Below, piece by piece: positions 29,721-38,676 of a DNA stretch of 41,138 bases. Position numbers and translations under genes: made by a program. This stretch comes from CAYFTL01 sp964346145 (GTDB lineage: Bacteria > Bacillota > Clostridia > Christensenellales > Aristaeellaceae), in NCBI GenBank assembly GCA_964346145.1, contig CAYFTL010000017.1, positions 1 through 41,138 of the forward strand, written 5' to 3'. Numbering within the stretch: the first letter of the stretch is position 1; the number at the start of each line of letters is the position of its first letter. The notes beneath the pieces are model-generated. The model made no database searches. It was not told the origin of the DNA and saw only the letters and a program-made list of their open reading frames with translations.

Positions 29721-32700
29721 ATGGTCCATGAGGTGCAGATGGGCAAACGCACAAGGATGAGCTTTGCCAGAATTGAAGAAACTTTGGGCATACCCGATCT
29801 CATCGAAGTGCAGAAGAATTCCTACCAGCACTTTTTGAAAGAAGACCTGCGCGAAGTATTGAATGATGTCTCTCCGATCACCGACTATAGCGAAAGCTTA
29901 ATTTTGGAGTTCGTGGATTACAATTTGGATTCCGAACCCAAAAACAGTTTGGAAAAATGCAAGGAACGCGATCAGACGTATGCGGCTCCCTTGAAAGTGA
30001 AAGTGCGCTTGACCAACCGGGAGACCGGGGAAATCAAGGAGAGCGAAGTATTCATGGGCGATTTTCCGCTGATGACCGATTACGGTACCTTCGTAATCAA
30101 CGGTGCCGAGCGGGTTATCGTCAGCCAGCTTGTACGTTCGCCCGGCGTATATTTTAACGAAGAAATCGATAAGGCGGGCAAACCCCTCCATTCGGCAACC
30201 TTGATTCCGAATAGGGGCGCTTGGCTTGAATATGAGACCGACTCTAACGACGTAGTCTGGGTGCGCATCGACAGGGCGCGCAAATTGCCGATCACTATGC
30301 TGGTGCGCGCTTTGGGCGCAGGCACCGACGCTCAGATTTTTGAGCTGTTTGGTGAGGACGAGCGCCTGAGTGCGACGATAGGGCGCGACACCACCAAAAA
30401 CGAAGAAGACGGTCTAAAGGAAATTTACAAACGCCTAAGGCCTGGCGAACCGCCGACGGTGGAATCGGCGCGCACGCTGCTGAAGAACTTGTTCTTCGAC
30501 CCCAAGCGCTATGATTTGGCCAAGGTAGGCCGCTATAAATTCAACAAAAAGCTGGCGATCGCCCAGCGCTTGGCCGGTCAGGTGAGCGCTGAAACGCTGG
30601 TGCATCCGGCGAGCGGCGAAGTGCTCTGCGAAGCTGGAACCACCATCAGCCGTGAGCTGGCCGAAGTCATACAAAACGCTGGCATCAACAGCGTAGACAT
30701 TGTGGTAGACGAGCGCACCGTGCGCATCATCGGCAACAACTTTGTATGGATGGAGCCGTTTTTGCAGGCTTACGCACCCGACACCTATAAGCAGTACGAC
30801 CCGGAAGTGCTGAATGTTCGCGAGCGCGTGCATATGCCCACGCTGGTTGAGCTGCTGAATATGGTGAAAAACGACGGCGTTCCTTTTATGGAAGCGCTGA
30901 AAGAAAATATTGGCCGGCTGATTCCCAAGCACGTGTACGCCGACGATATTATTTCTTCTATTAACTACCAATTGAATATTCCCTATGGTATAGGCAATGT
31001 GGACGATATTGACCATCTGGGCAACCGCAGGCTTCGCTCTGTGGGCGAACTGCTCCAAAACCAGATTCGCGTAGGCTTCTCGCGCTTGGAGCGGGTGGTT
31101 AAGGAGCGCATGGCCATACAGGACATGAGCAATGTGCGTCCTCAGGATTTGATCAACATTCGGCCGGTATCGGCGGCGATCAAAGAGTTTTTTGGTTCGT
31201 CCCAGCTATCCCAGTTTATGGACCAGCCTAACCCGTTGGCAGAGCTGACCCACAAACGCCGGCTGTCGGCGCTGGGTCCCGGCGGATTGAACCGCGACCG
31301 CGCTTCCTTTGCAGTGCGCGACGTGCACTATTCCCACTATGCGCGCATTTGCCCCATTGAAACGCCTGAAGGCCCCAACATCGGCCTGATCGGTTCGTTG
31401 GCCACCTATGCACGGATCAACGAATACGGCTTTATCGAAGCGCCCTACCGGCGGGTGGATAAGGAAACCGGGCGCGCGACCGACGAAGTGGTCTACATGA
31501 CCGCCGACGAAGAGGACAATTATGTCATCGCCCAGGCCAATGAACCCTTGGACGATGAAGGGCGCTTCATCAATGATCGGGTAACCGTGCGCGTACGCGA
31601 TGAAATCATAGAGGTAGACAAGAGCGAAGCCGACTACATCGACGTGAGTCCGCGCCAGCTGATCTCGGTGGCGACCGGCATGATTCCTTTCTTGGAAAAT
31701 GACGACGCCAGCCGCGCGCTGATGGGCTCCAACATGCAGCGCCAGGCAGTGCCGCTTTTGCGCCCCCAGGCTCCCATCGTGGGTACAGGCATCGAATACA
31801 AGGCGGCGTGCGATTCGGGCGTTGTGATTTTGGCCGATGACGATGGAGTCATCGATCGGGTGAGCGCCGACGAAATTGTGCTTCGAGCAAACGATGGCAC
31901 GGTGTACGAGCACAAACTGCAAAAGTTTTCGCGCTCCAACCAGGACACCTGCATCAATCAGCAGCCCATCGTATCCAAAGGGGAAATCGTGACCAAGGGT
32001 CAGGTGATTGCCGATGGTCCGGCCACCGACTTGGGCGAAATCGCCCTAGGCCGCAACGTGTTGATGGCCTTTATGACTTGGGAAGGTTACAACTATGAGG
32101 ACGCTATCCTGATCAGTGAAAAGTTGGTGAAGGACGATGCGTATACCTCGATCCATATTGAAGAGTACGAATCCGAAGCGCGGGATACCAAGCTGGGGCC
32201 GGAGGAAATCACCCGGGATATTCCCAACGTGGGCGAAGATGCGCTGAAGGATTTGGATGAGCGCGGAATCATCCGCATAGGCGCCGAAGTGCGCGCAGGC
32301 GACATCCTGGTGGGCAAGGTTACCCCCAAGGGAGAAACCGAGCTGACCGCGGAAGAGCGGCTGTTGCGCGCCATATTTGGCGAAAAGGCACGGGAAGTAC
32401 GGGATACCTCGTTGCGCGTGCCCCACGGCGAATACGGAATCGTTGTGGATGTCAAGGTATTTAGCCGTGAAAACAAGGACGAGCTGTCGCCCGGCGTAAA
32501 CGAAATGGTTCGCGTATACATTGCACAAAAGCGCAAGATTTCGGTGGGTGACAAGATGGCGGGACGCCATGGAAACAAGGGTGTTGTTTCCCGCATTTTG
32601 CCCGAAGAGGATATGCCCTTCCTGCCCGACGGAACGCCGCTGGAAATCGTGCTTAACCCGCTGGGCGTGCCTTCTCGTATGAACATCGGACAGGTGTTGG

Positions 32701-33461
32701 AAGTGCACTTGGGCTTTGCGGCTAAGCTGCTGGGCTGGCACGTGGCCACGCCGGTGTTTGACGGCGCTGCGGAGCAGGATATTTGGGAGTGCCTGGAGCT
32801 GGCCGGCGTTAACAAGGATGGTAAGATGCAACTATACGACGGTCGAACCGGTGACCCCTTCGACAACCGGGTGACGGTGGGCTATATGTATATGCTGAAG
32901 CTGCACCACTTGGTAGACGATAAGATTCACGCCCGTTCCACCGGCCCGTATTCGCTGGTTACCCAGCAGCCGTTGGGCGGCAAAGCACAGTTCGGCGGAC
33001 AGCGTTTCGGTGAAATGGAAGTGTGGGCGCTGGAAGCCTACGGCGCGGCCAATGTGCTGCAGGAGATTTTGACTGTCAAATCCGACGATGTGGTTGGCCG
33101 GGTAAAGACTTACGAGGCCATCGTGAAGGGGCAAAACATTCCCGAGCCTGGTGTGCCCGAATCCTTCAAGGTGCTGATCAAGGAACTGCAATCGTTGTCG
33201 TTGGACATCAAAGTGCTTAGCGAGAACAACACCGAGATTGAGCTCAAGGAAATCGACGAAGACCTTCGTCCGATTGAGGTCAACATTGAAGGCGATGAAG
33301 ATTCTGCGGGCGTCGTAGCGCCTGAAGCGTCTTTGTATGAAAGCCTAACCATATCCTCGGGCGATGAAAGCGAAGACAAAGCGGACGAGGATGTGTTGGA
33401 AGACTTTGACCTTTCCGACATCTCAGGGTTGGATGACGATATCTTGGACGATGATTTTTAG
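29721..33461 (+). CDS. rpoB: RNA polymerase beta subunit
   Basis: 1246 residues from ATG 29721, with AGGGG 9 bases upstream (the in-frame TTG at 29715 is rejected). The rifampicin pocket is intact: GSSQLSQFMDQ from Gly492, then THKRRLSALGPGGL with the His and Ser equivalent to E. coli 526 and 531. HYARICPIETPEGPNIGLIGSL follows, and further on KMAGRHGNKGVVS and the C-terminal GGKAQFGGQRFGEMEVWALEAYGA. The last ~50 residues are an acidic tail (DLSDISGLDDDILDDDF). Position 503 (E. coli 518, usually Asn or Thr) is Pro. The usual rplK-rplA-rplJ-rplL block is not upstream. Confidence 0.98.
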   Translation: MVHEVQMGKRTRMSFARIEETLGIPDLIEVQKNSYQHFLKEDLREVLNDVSPITDYSESLILEFVDYNLDSEPKNSLEKCKERDQTYAAPLKVKVRLTNRETGEIKESEVFMGDFPLMTDYGTFVINGAERVIVSQLVRSPGVYFNEEIDKAGKPLHSATLIPNRGAWLEYETDSNDVVWVRIDRARKLPITMLVRALGAGTDAQIFELFGEDERLSATIGRDTTKNEEDGLKEIYKRLRPGEPPTVESARTLLKNLFFDPKRYDLAKVGRYKFNKKLAIAQRLAGQVSAETLVHPASGEVLCEAGTTISRELAEVIQNAGINSVDIVVDERTVRIIGNNFVWMEPFLQAYAPDTYKQYDPEVLNVRERVHMPTLVELLNMVKNDGVPFMEALKENIGRLIPKHVYADDIISSINYQLNIPYGIGNVDDIDHLGNRRLRSVGELLQNQIRVGFSRLERVVKERMAIQDMSNVRPQDLINIRPVSAAIKEFFGSSQLSQFMDQPNPLAELTHKRRLSALGPGGLNRDRASFAVRDVHYSHYARICPIETPEGPNIGLIGSLATYARINEYGFIEAPYRRVDKETGRATDEVVYMTADEEDNYVIAQANEPLDDEGRFINDRVTVRVRDEIIEVDKSEADYIDVSPRQLISVATGMIPFLENDDASRALMGSNMQRQAVPLLRPQAPIVGTGIEYKAACDSGVVILADDDGVIDRVSADEIVLRANDGTVYEHKLQKFSRSNQDTCINQQPIVSKGEIVTKGQVIADGPATDLGEIALGRNVLMAFMTWEGYNYEDAILISEKLVKDDAYTSIHIEEYESEARDTKLGPEEITRDIPNVGEDALKDLDERGIIRIGAEVRAGDILVGKVTPKGETELTAEERLLRAIFGEKAREVRDTSLRVPHGEYGIVVDVKVFSRENKDELSPGVNEMVRVYIAQKRKISVGDKMAGRHGNKGVVSRILPEEDMPFLPDGTPLEIVLNPLGVPSRMNIGQVLEVHLGFAAKLLGWHVATPVFDGAAEQDIWECLELAGVNKDGKMQLYDGRTGDPFDNRVTVGYMYMLKLHHLVDDKIHARSTGPYSLVTQQPLGGKAQFGGQRFGEMEVWALEAYGAANVLQEILTVKSDDVVGRVKTYEAIVKGQNIPEPGVPESFKVLIKELQSLSLDIKVLSENNTEIELKEIDEDLRPIEVNIEGDEDSAGVVAPEASLYESLTISSGDESEDKADEDVLEDFDLSDISGLDDDILDDDF

Positions 33462-33523
33462 CGCGCAAGGGCTAGAAGCATGTTGTTTCATTGAACACTG
33501 ACGCAGAGAAAAATCTGCTTTGA

Positions 33524-33541
33524 GAAGGGAGCGAACCCTTT
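33524..33541 (+). promoter_or_regulatory. Hairpin that can hide the rpoC ribosome binding site
   Basis: AAGGG (33525-33529), part of the AAGGGAG binding site, is complementary to CCCTT (33536-33540), which runs into the TTG start codon; G24-T41 can extend it. It is a short stem, so any effect on translation is inference. Confidence 0.4.
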
Positions 33542-36500
33542 GTTTGAATTGACAAACTTGGATTCCATACAAATTGGATTGGCATCGCCGGACAAGATAC
33601 TCTCTTGGTCCCATGGAGAGGTGACGAAGCCGGAAACGATTAACTATAGGACGCTGAAACCTGAACGTGACGGACTGTTTTGCGAGCGCATTTTCGGGCC
33701 CACCAAGGACACGGAGTGCAACTGCGGCAAGTACAAGCGGGTGCGCTACAAAGGCGTTATTTGCGATAAATGCGGGGTGGAAGTAACCCGGGCCAAGGTA
33801 CGACGCGAGCGTATGGGGCATATTGCTTTAGCTGCGCCGGTGTCCCACATTTGGTATTTTAAGGGGATCCCCAGCCGCATGGGTATGCTGCTGGACATCT
33901 CGCCTAGGGCGCTTGAAAAGGTGCTGTATTTTGCTTCTTATATTGTGTTGGATCCGGGCGAAACATCCCTAACCCAGAACCAACTGCTCACTGACCGGGA
34001 ATACCACGAAGCCTGTACCAAGTACGAGCCCAGTTCCTTCCAGGTGGGTATGGGCGCCGAGGCGGTTCGGATTTTGTTGCAAAATTTGGATCTGGACGGA
34101 TTGGCCAATTCGCTGCGCGAGGAGATTGCCATACTGACCGAAAAAGAGCGGGATCGGGACACCGAAGGGCAGAAGCGTCAGCGCGCTATCAAGCGGCTGG
34201 AAGTAGTGGAAGCTTTCCGCACCAGCGGCAACCGGCCCGAATGGATGATTCTGGATGCGGTTCCTGTAATTCCGCCCGATCTGCGCCCCATGGTGCAGCT
34301 GGACGGCGGCAGGTTTGCGGCATCCGACTTGAACGACCTTTACCGCCGGGTGATCAATCGCAACAACCGTTTAAAGAGGCTGCTGGAGTTGGGTGCGCCT
34401 GATATCATCGTGCGCAACGAAAAGCGCATGCTGCAAGAAGCGGTGGATGCGCTGATCGACAACGGCCGCCGCGGCCGTGCGGTCACCGGACCGGGTAACA
34501 GGCCGCTGAAGAGCTTGAGCGATCTGCTGCGCGGCAAGCAAGGGCGCTTCCGTCAGAACTTGTTGGGCAAGCGGGTAGACTATTCGGGGCGTTCGGTTAT
34601 CGTGGTAGGCCCCAACTTAAAGCTGTACCAATGCGGTTTGCCCAAAGAAATGGCACTGGAGCTGTTTAAGCCCTTCGTAATGGAAAAACTGGTGGCACAG
34701 AAGCTGGCCCACAACATTAAGAGTGCAAAGCGAATGGTAGAGCGCGTCAAGCCCGAGGTGTGGGACGTGTTGGAAGACGTAATTCGTGATCACCCGGTAA
34801 TGTTGAACCGCGCACCTACGCTGCACCGCCTGGGCATTCAGGCTTTTGAGCCGGTGCTGGTGGAAGGCAAGGCGCTCAAAGTTCATCCGCTGGTGTGTAC
34901 CGCGTTTAACGCCGACTTTGACGGAGACCAAATGGCGGTGCATGTGCCGCTATCTATGGAAGCTCAGGCCGAGGCCCGTTTCCTGATGTTGGCAGCCAAC
35001 AATATATTGAAACCTCAGGATGGAAAGCCCGTAGTAATCCCCACCCACGACATGGTGCTGGGTTGCTACTACATGACTCAGGTGCGTAAGGGCGCCAAGG
35101 GAGAAGGGCACTACTTTACCGATGTGGACGAAGCGCTGATGGCCTACCAGACCGGAGAGTTGGATCTGCAGGCCATGTGCCACATTCGTGCACGCAAGGA
35201 AATCGACGGCGTGTTGCATGAAAAAATGCTGGAAACCACCATTGGGCGTGTGCTGTTTAACGAATCGGTTCCTCAGGATATCGGCCTGGTGCCCAGGGAA
35301 ACGCCCGAGCAAATGCTCGACCTTGAAGTGGATAGATTGGTAGATAGCAACCAACTGGGCGTAATCGTGGATCAATGCTACCGTGCCAAGGGCGCTGCCC
35401 GCACAGCGGAGATGTTGGATGCGATTAAGGCCATGGGCTTCTCCTTCTCAACCAGGGGCGCAGTGACCATTTCGGCCACCGACATTGTAGTGCCCGACGG
35501 CAAAAAGGAAATTCTGGCCGAAGCCGAGAGCCAGGTGCACAAGATTGAGAAACAGTTTAAGCGCGGCTTGCTCAGCGAAAACGAGCGCTACACCAAGGTG
35601 ATTGAGGTATGGGAGAAAGCGACCAACCAGGTAACCACCGAGGTATTGAACGTGTTGGACGAATTCAACCCGATCAACATGATGGCCCAATCGGGTGCCC
35701 GTGGTTCCAAGAACCAGATTCGCCAGCTAGCCGGTATGCGCGGATTGATGGCTTCGCCCAGCGGCAAGATCATCGAGCTGCCCATTCGGGCCAACTTCCG
35801 CGAAGGCCTGACCGTATTGGAGTTCTTTATCTCCTCCCACGGATCGCGCAAATCCTTGGCGGATACGGCGCTGAAGACCGCCGAATCGGGCTACATGACC
35901 CGACGGCTGGTGGACGTATCCCAAGACATGATTGTTCGGGAGGATGACTGTTTCGCCAGCCGGAACGAGCACGTACGGGGGATGTTGGTTTCTACCATTA
36001 AAAATGAGAACGAACCTATTGAAATGCTGGAAGACAGGATCGAAGGCCGCGTAGTGGCCGAGGATATTATCCATCCCGAGACCGGCGAAGTGCTGGCCCA
36101 GATGAACCAGCTGATAGACCACGAACTGGCCAAGCGTATTGTGGATACGGGGATCGAAGAAGTGCTGATCCGTTCGGTGCTTACCTGCCGCTGCGACAAC
36201 GGCGTGTGCGCCCATTGCTACGGTTCTAACATGGCTCATGGCGGCCTGGTGGACGTGGGAGAAGCGGTGGGAATCATCGCGGCACAGTCCATCGGCGAAC
36301 CGGGTACTCAGCTGACCATGCGTACCTTCCACACCGGCGGCGTTGCTACCGGAGAAGATATTACCCAGGGTTTGCCCCGCGTAGAGGAATTGTTTGAAGC
36401 CAGAAAGCCCAAGCGCGATGCAACGTTGGCCGAAATTGCCGGCGTGGTGCATTTTGTAGAAGGCAAGAAGAAGCGGGAAATAATGGTGGCCGGCGAGGAT

Positions 36501-37082
36501 GGCGAAAGCAAATCCTACCCGATCAACTACGGTTCCAAGCTGAGCGTTGAAGAAGGCGAGCGAGTGGTGGCGGGTGACAAGCTGATTGAAGGTTCCATCA
36601 ACCCCCACGACCTGCTGCGCATCTTGGGTGTTAAGGCGGTGCAGGAGTACTTGGTGAAGGAAATCCAGACTGTGTACAACTCTCAGGGTATCCACATTGC
36701 CGACAAACATATTGAAGTGATCGTGCGCCAAATGCTGCGCAAGGTGCGGGTGGAGGAAGCGGGAGCGACCTCGTTGCTGCCCGGTGAGATGGTGGATATT
36801 TTCCGGTTCGAACAGGAAAACGAAGCTGCGATTCTGGGCGGAGGACAGCCGGCCATTGCCAAGCGCATACTGCTGGGCATCACCAAGGCTTCGCTGGCTA
36901 CCGAATCCTTCTTGTCGGCGGCATCTTTCCAGGAAACCACGCGCGTACTCACCGAAGCTGCCATCAAGAGCAAGGTGGATCCGCTGCTGGGGCTGAAGGA
37001 AAATGTAATCATCGGCAAACTGATCCCAGCGGGAACTGGCATGAAACGCTACAAGAACATCAGCATACAAGAAGCCTATTAA
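33540..37082 (+). CDS. rpoC: RNA polymerase beta' subunit
   Basis: 1180 residues starting at TTG 33540, with AAGGGAG 9 bases upstream; the protein begins MFELTNLDSIQIGLASP as in other Firmicutes. N-terminal zinc site CNCGKYKR...CDKC (Cys60, 62, 75, 78), catalytic magnesium motif NADFDGD (457-463), bridge helix/trigger loop region (SHGSRKSLADTALKTAESGY, MTRRLVDVSQD) and the second zinc site (Cys883, Cys890, Cys893 in CRCDNGVCAHC). Co-transcribed with rpoB, 78 bases apart. Confidence 0.98.
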   Translation: MFELTNLDSIQIGLASPDKILSWSHGEVTKPETINYRTLKPERDGLFCERIFGPTKDTECNCGKYKRVRYKGVICDKCGVEVTRAKVRRERMGHIALAAPVSHIWYFKGIPSRMGMLLDISPRALEKVLYFASYIVLDPGETSLTQNQLLTDREYHEACTKYEPSSFQVGMGAEAVRILLQNLDLDGLANSLREEIAILTEKERDRDTEGQKRQRAIKRLEVVEAFRTSGNRPEWMILDAVPVIPPDLRPMVQLDGGRFAASDLNDLYRRVINRNNRLKRLLELGAPDIIVRNEKRMLQEAVDALIDNGRRGRAVTGPGNRPLKSLSDLLRGKQGRFRQNLLGKRVDYSGRSVIVVGPNLKLYQCGLPKEMALELFKPFVMEKLVAQKLAHNIKSAKRMVERVKPEVWDVLEDVIRDHPVMLNRAPTLHRLGIQAFEPVLVEGKALKVHPLVCTAFNADFDGDQMAVHVPLSMEAQAEARFLMLAANNILKPQDGKPVVIPTHDMVLGCYYMTQVRKGAKGEGHYFTDVDEALMAYQTGELDLQAMCHIRARKEIDGVLHEKMLETTIGRVLFNESVPQDIGLVPRETPEQMLDLEVDRLVDSNQLGVIVDQCYRAKGAARTAEMLDAIKAMGFSFSTRGAVTISATDIVVPDGKKEILAEAESQVHKIEKQFKRGLLSENERYTKVIEVWEKATNQVTTEVLNVLDEFNPINMMAQSGARGSKNQIRQLAGMRGLMASPSGKIIELPIRANFREGLTVLEFFISSHGSRKSLADTALKTAESGYMTRRLVDVSQDMIVREDDCFASRNEHVRGMLVSTIKNENEPIEMLEDRIEGRVVAEDIIHPETGEVLAQMNQLIDHELAKRIVDTGIEEVLIRSVLTCRCDNGVCAHCYGSNMAHGGLVDVGEAVGIIAAQSIGEPGTQLTMRTFHTGGVATGEDITQGLPRVEELFEARKPKRDATLAEIAGVVHFVEGKKKREIMVAGEDGESKSYPINYGSKLSVEEGERVVAGDKLIEGSINPHDLLRILGVKAVQEYLVKEIQTVYNSQGIHIADKHIEVIVRQMLRKVRVEEAGATSLLPGEMVDIFRFEQENEAAILGGGQPAIAKRILLGITKASLATESFLSAASFQETTRVLTEAAIKSKVDPLLGLKENVIIGKLIPAGTGMKRYKNISIQEAY

Positions 37083-37138
37083 GGCGCAAAGCATCTTAGG
37101 CGGCGGGCCAATCTTTCAAGAACTTTACGAACAAAGGA

Positions 37139-37168
37139 TTGACAGTAAGCTGCCTAGGGTGGTATGCT
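37139..37168 (+). promoter_or_regulatory. Promoter of the L7Ae-like/rpsL/rpsG/fusA/tuf genes
   Basis: Consensus TTGACA (37139-37144), 18-base spacer, TATGCT (37163-37168). It lies between rpoC and the L7Ae-like gene and can boost expression of the str operon over rpoBC. Confidence 0.65.
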
Positions 37169-37211
37169 ATACGGGTTTGTGGACACTTCATGTTTTGAAG
37201 GAGGAAACAAC

Positions 37212-37457
37212 ATGTTGGATTTGCTGCGCGAGTCGGCCAAGGTGGTTGGCGCAAAGCAGTTAATGAAAGCCATTCGCTCGGGTGAAATCGAACGGGCATT
37301 TGTCGCGCAGGACGCCGACATATTTGTAACCCAGCCCATCGTAAACCTGTGCGGGGAAAAGAATATTCCCGTTGAAGAAGTGCGCAGCATGAAAGAGCTG
37401 GGCACGGCGTGCTGTATCCAGGTGCCCACGGCGGCGGCCGGAATTAAGCGCGCGTAA
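37212..37457 (+). CDS. L7Ae/L30e-family K-turn-binding ribosomal protein-like (YbxF-like)
   Basis: 81-residue protein of the L7Ae/L30e/S12e family, which binds kink-turns in RNA. The fold is recognisable: LRESAKVVGAKQLMKAIRSGEIERAFVAQDAD, then NIPVEEVRSMKELGTACCIQVPTAAAGI. A homologue sits at the same place, between rpoC and rpsL, in Bacillus subtilis (ybxF). AGGAGG lies 8 bases before ATG 37212; upstream in-frame codons overlap the promoter. The exact ribosomal role is not settled. Confidence 0.88.
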   Translation: MLDLLRESAKVVGAKQLMKAIRSGEIERAFVAQDADIFVTQPIVNLCGEKNIPVEEVRSMKELGTACCIQVPTAAAGIKRA

Positions 37458-37544
37458 TCCAAGGACGATAAACGATCTATAATGCTCCCGAGGGTTGCGG
37501 TGGGCGTTTAGAATAAATTACAAAAATTATTAGGAGGTGCTTCC

Positions 37545-37919
37545 ATGCCCACAATCAACCAGTTGATTCGCACGGGTCGGGAAAAAGCGGTTAAAAAGTC
37601 TGCTTCGCCTATTCTGCAGAAAAGCCCGCAGAAGCGTGGAGTATGCCTTTCTGTTAAAACTCAGACCCCCAAGAAGCCGAACTCGGCGTTGCGCAAAATT
37701 GCGCGCGTGCGCTTGACGAATATGAAGGAAGGCAATTGCTACATTCCCGGCATTGGTCACAACTTGCAGGAGCACTCGGTTGTGCTGATCCGTGGCGGCA
37801 AAGTTCGCGATCTTCCCGGTGTGCGTTACCACATCGTTCGCGGCGCTTTGGATGCGGCGGGTGTTGCCAACCGCATGCAGGGTCGTTCTCTATACGGCGC
37901 CAAGAAGCCCAAGAAGTAA
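37545..37919 (+). CDS. rpsL: 30S ribosomal protein S12
   Basis: 124 residues, decoding-centre protein. Conserved: TPKKPNSALRKIARVRLTN (41-59, Lys43 kept), GIGHNLQEHSVVLIRGG and DLPGVRYHIVRGALD. Residue 88 is Arg (codon CGC at 37806-37808; GGKVRDLPG instead of the usual GGRVKDLPG). This is the position where K88R (K87R in E. coli mature numbering) gives streptomycin resistance in other species. The loop 58-67 (TNMKEGNCYI) is also atypical compared with TNGxEVxxYI. TAGGAGG before ATG 37545. Confidence 0.97.
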   Translation: MPTINQLIRTGREKAVKKSASPILQKSPQKRGVCLSVKTQTPKKPNSALRKIARVRLTNMKEGNCYIPGIGHNLQEHSVVLIRGGKVRDLPGVRYHIVRGALDAAGVANRMQGRSLYGAKKPKK

Positions 37920-38110
37920 ACATTAAACCGCGCTTTTATTGGAGCAAGCAAACGCCTGAGGAACGTCGGGGGTAGGTTTGCGGACGGTTTAAGCCGGGCA
38001 AACGGAACAGCGCCAACTGATCCGGATGTATATGTGTACTTACGAACCGGCCGGGTGGTCGGATGACAAGCTTTTGAATTCGCCTATTTTTATATAGAGG
38101 AGGAGAACCC

Positions 38111-38581
38111 ATGCCAAGACGTGGATTTATTCCGAAGCGCGAAGTGCTTCCGGATCCAGTATATGGAACAGTTACAGTAACCAAGCTGATTAACCAAATG
38201 ATGTATGATGGCAAACGTGGCGTTTCCCAGAACGTGTGCTATAGCGCCTTTGAGCAGGTGGCCGAGAAGACCGGCAAAGATGCAATCGAAGTGTTCAACC
38301 AAGCGTTGGCCAACATTGCACCAGCTCTGGAAGTTAAGGCTCGCCGTGTGGGCGGCAGCACCTATCAAGTGCCTGTTGAAATTCGTCCCGAGCGTCGTCA
38401 GACCTTGGCGCTGCGCTGGTTGGTGCAGTTTTCGCGCAAGCGCGGCGAGCGCACCATGAGCGAGCGTTTGGCCGCTGAAATTATGGATGCGGCGAACGAC
38501 ACCGGTAATGCAGTGAAACGTCGTGAAGACATGCATAAGATGGCTGAAGCGAACAAGGCGTTTGCTCACTATCGTTGGTAA
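38111..38581 (+). CDS. rpsG: 30S ribosomal protein S7
   Basis: 156 residues, the usual length; primary 16S rRNA-binding protein and assembly initiator of the small-subunit head. It starts MPRRGFIPKREVLPDPVYG and carries the VGGSTYQVPVEIRPERRQTLALRWL core and the KRREDMHKMAEANKAFAHYRW C-terminus. GAGGAGGAGA before ATG. The 191-base gap from rpsL is longer than usual for this operon and shows no clear promoter or terminator. Confidence 0.97.
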   Translation: MPRRGFIPKREVLPDPVYGTVTVTKLINQMMYDGKRGVSQNVCYSAFEQVAEKTGKDAIEVFNQALANIAPALEVKARRVGGSTYQVPVEIRPERRQTLALRWLVQFSRKRGERTMSERLAAEIMDAANDTGNAVKRREDMHKMAEANKAFAHYRW

Positions 38582-38631
38582 TTAAAGCAATATGACAGAC
38601 AAAAAATCAAAAAAACATAAGAGCTATTACG

Positions 38632-38648
38632 ATGCCTTGATAAGGCAT
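38632..38648 (+). other. Intercistronic hairpin before fusA
   Basis: ATGCCTT (38632-38638), loop GAT, AAGGCAT (38642-38648), a perfect 7-bp stem about 15 bases before the fusA ribosome binding site, with no T-run. May affect mRNA processing or initiation; inferred from position. Confidence 0.4.
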
Positions 38649-38676
38649 GAAAATACTCGAAAGGAGGATGGCGACA

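Noticed and set aside
35727..37094. 455-codon open frame on the minus strand opposite rpoC
   Set aside because: Lies wholly within rpoC, has no ribosome binding site and reads as low-complexity His/Gln/Val-rich sequence typical of the antisense of a biased gene.
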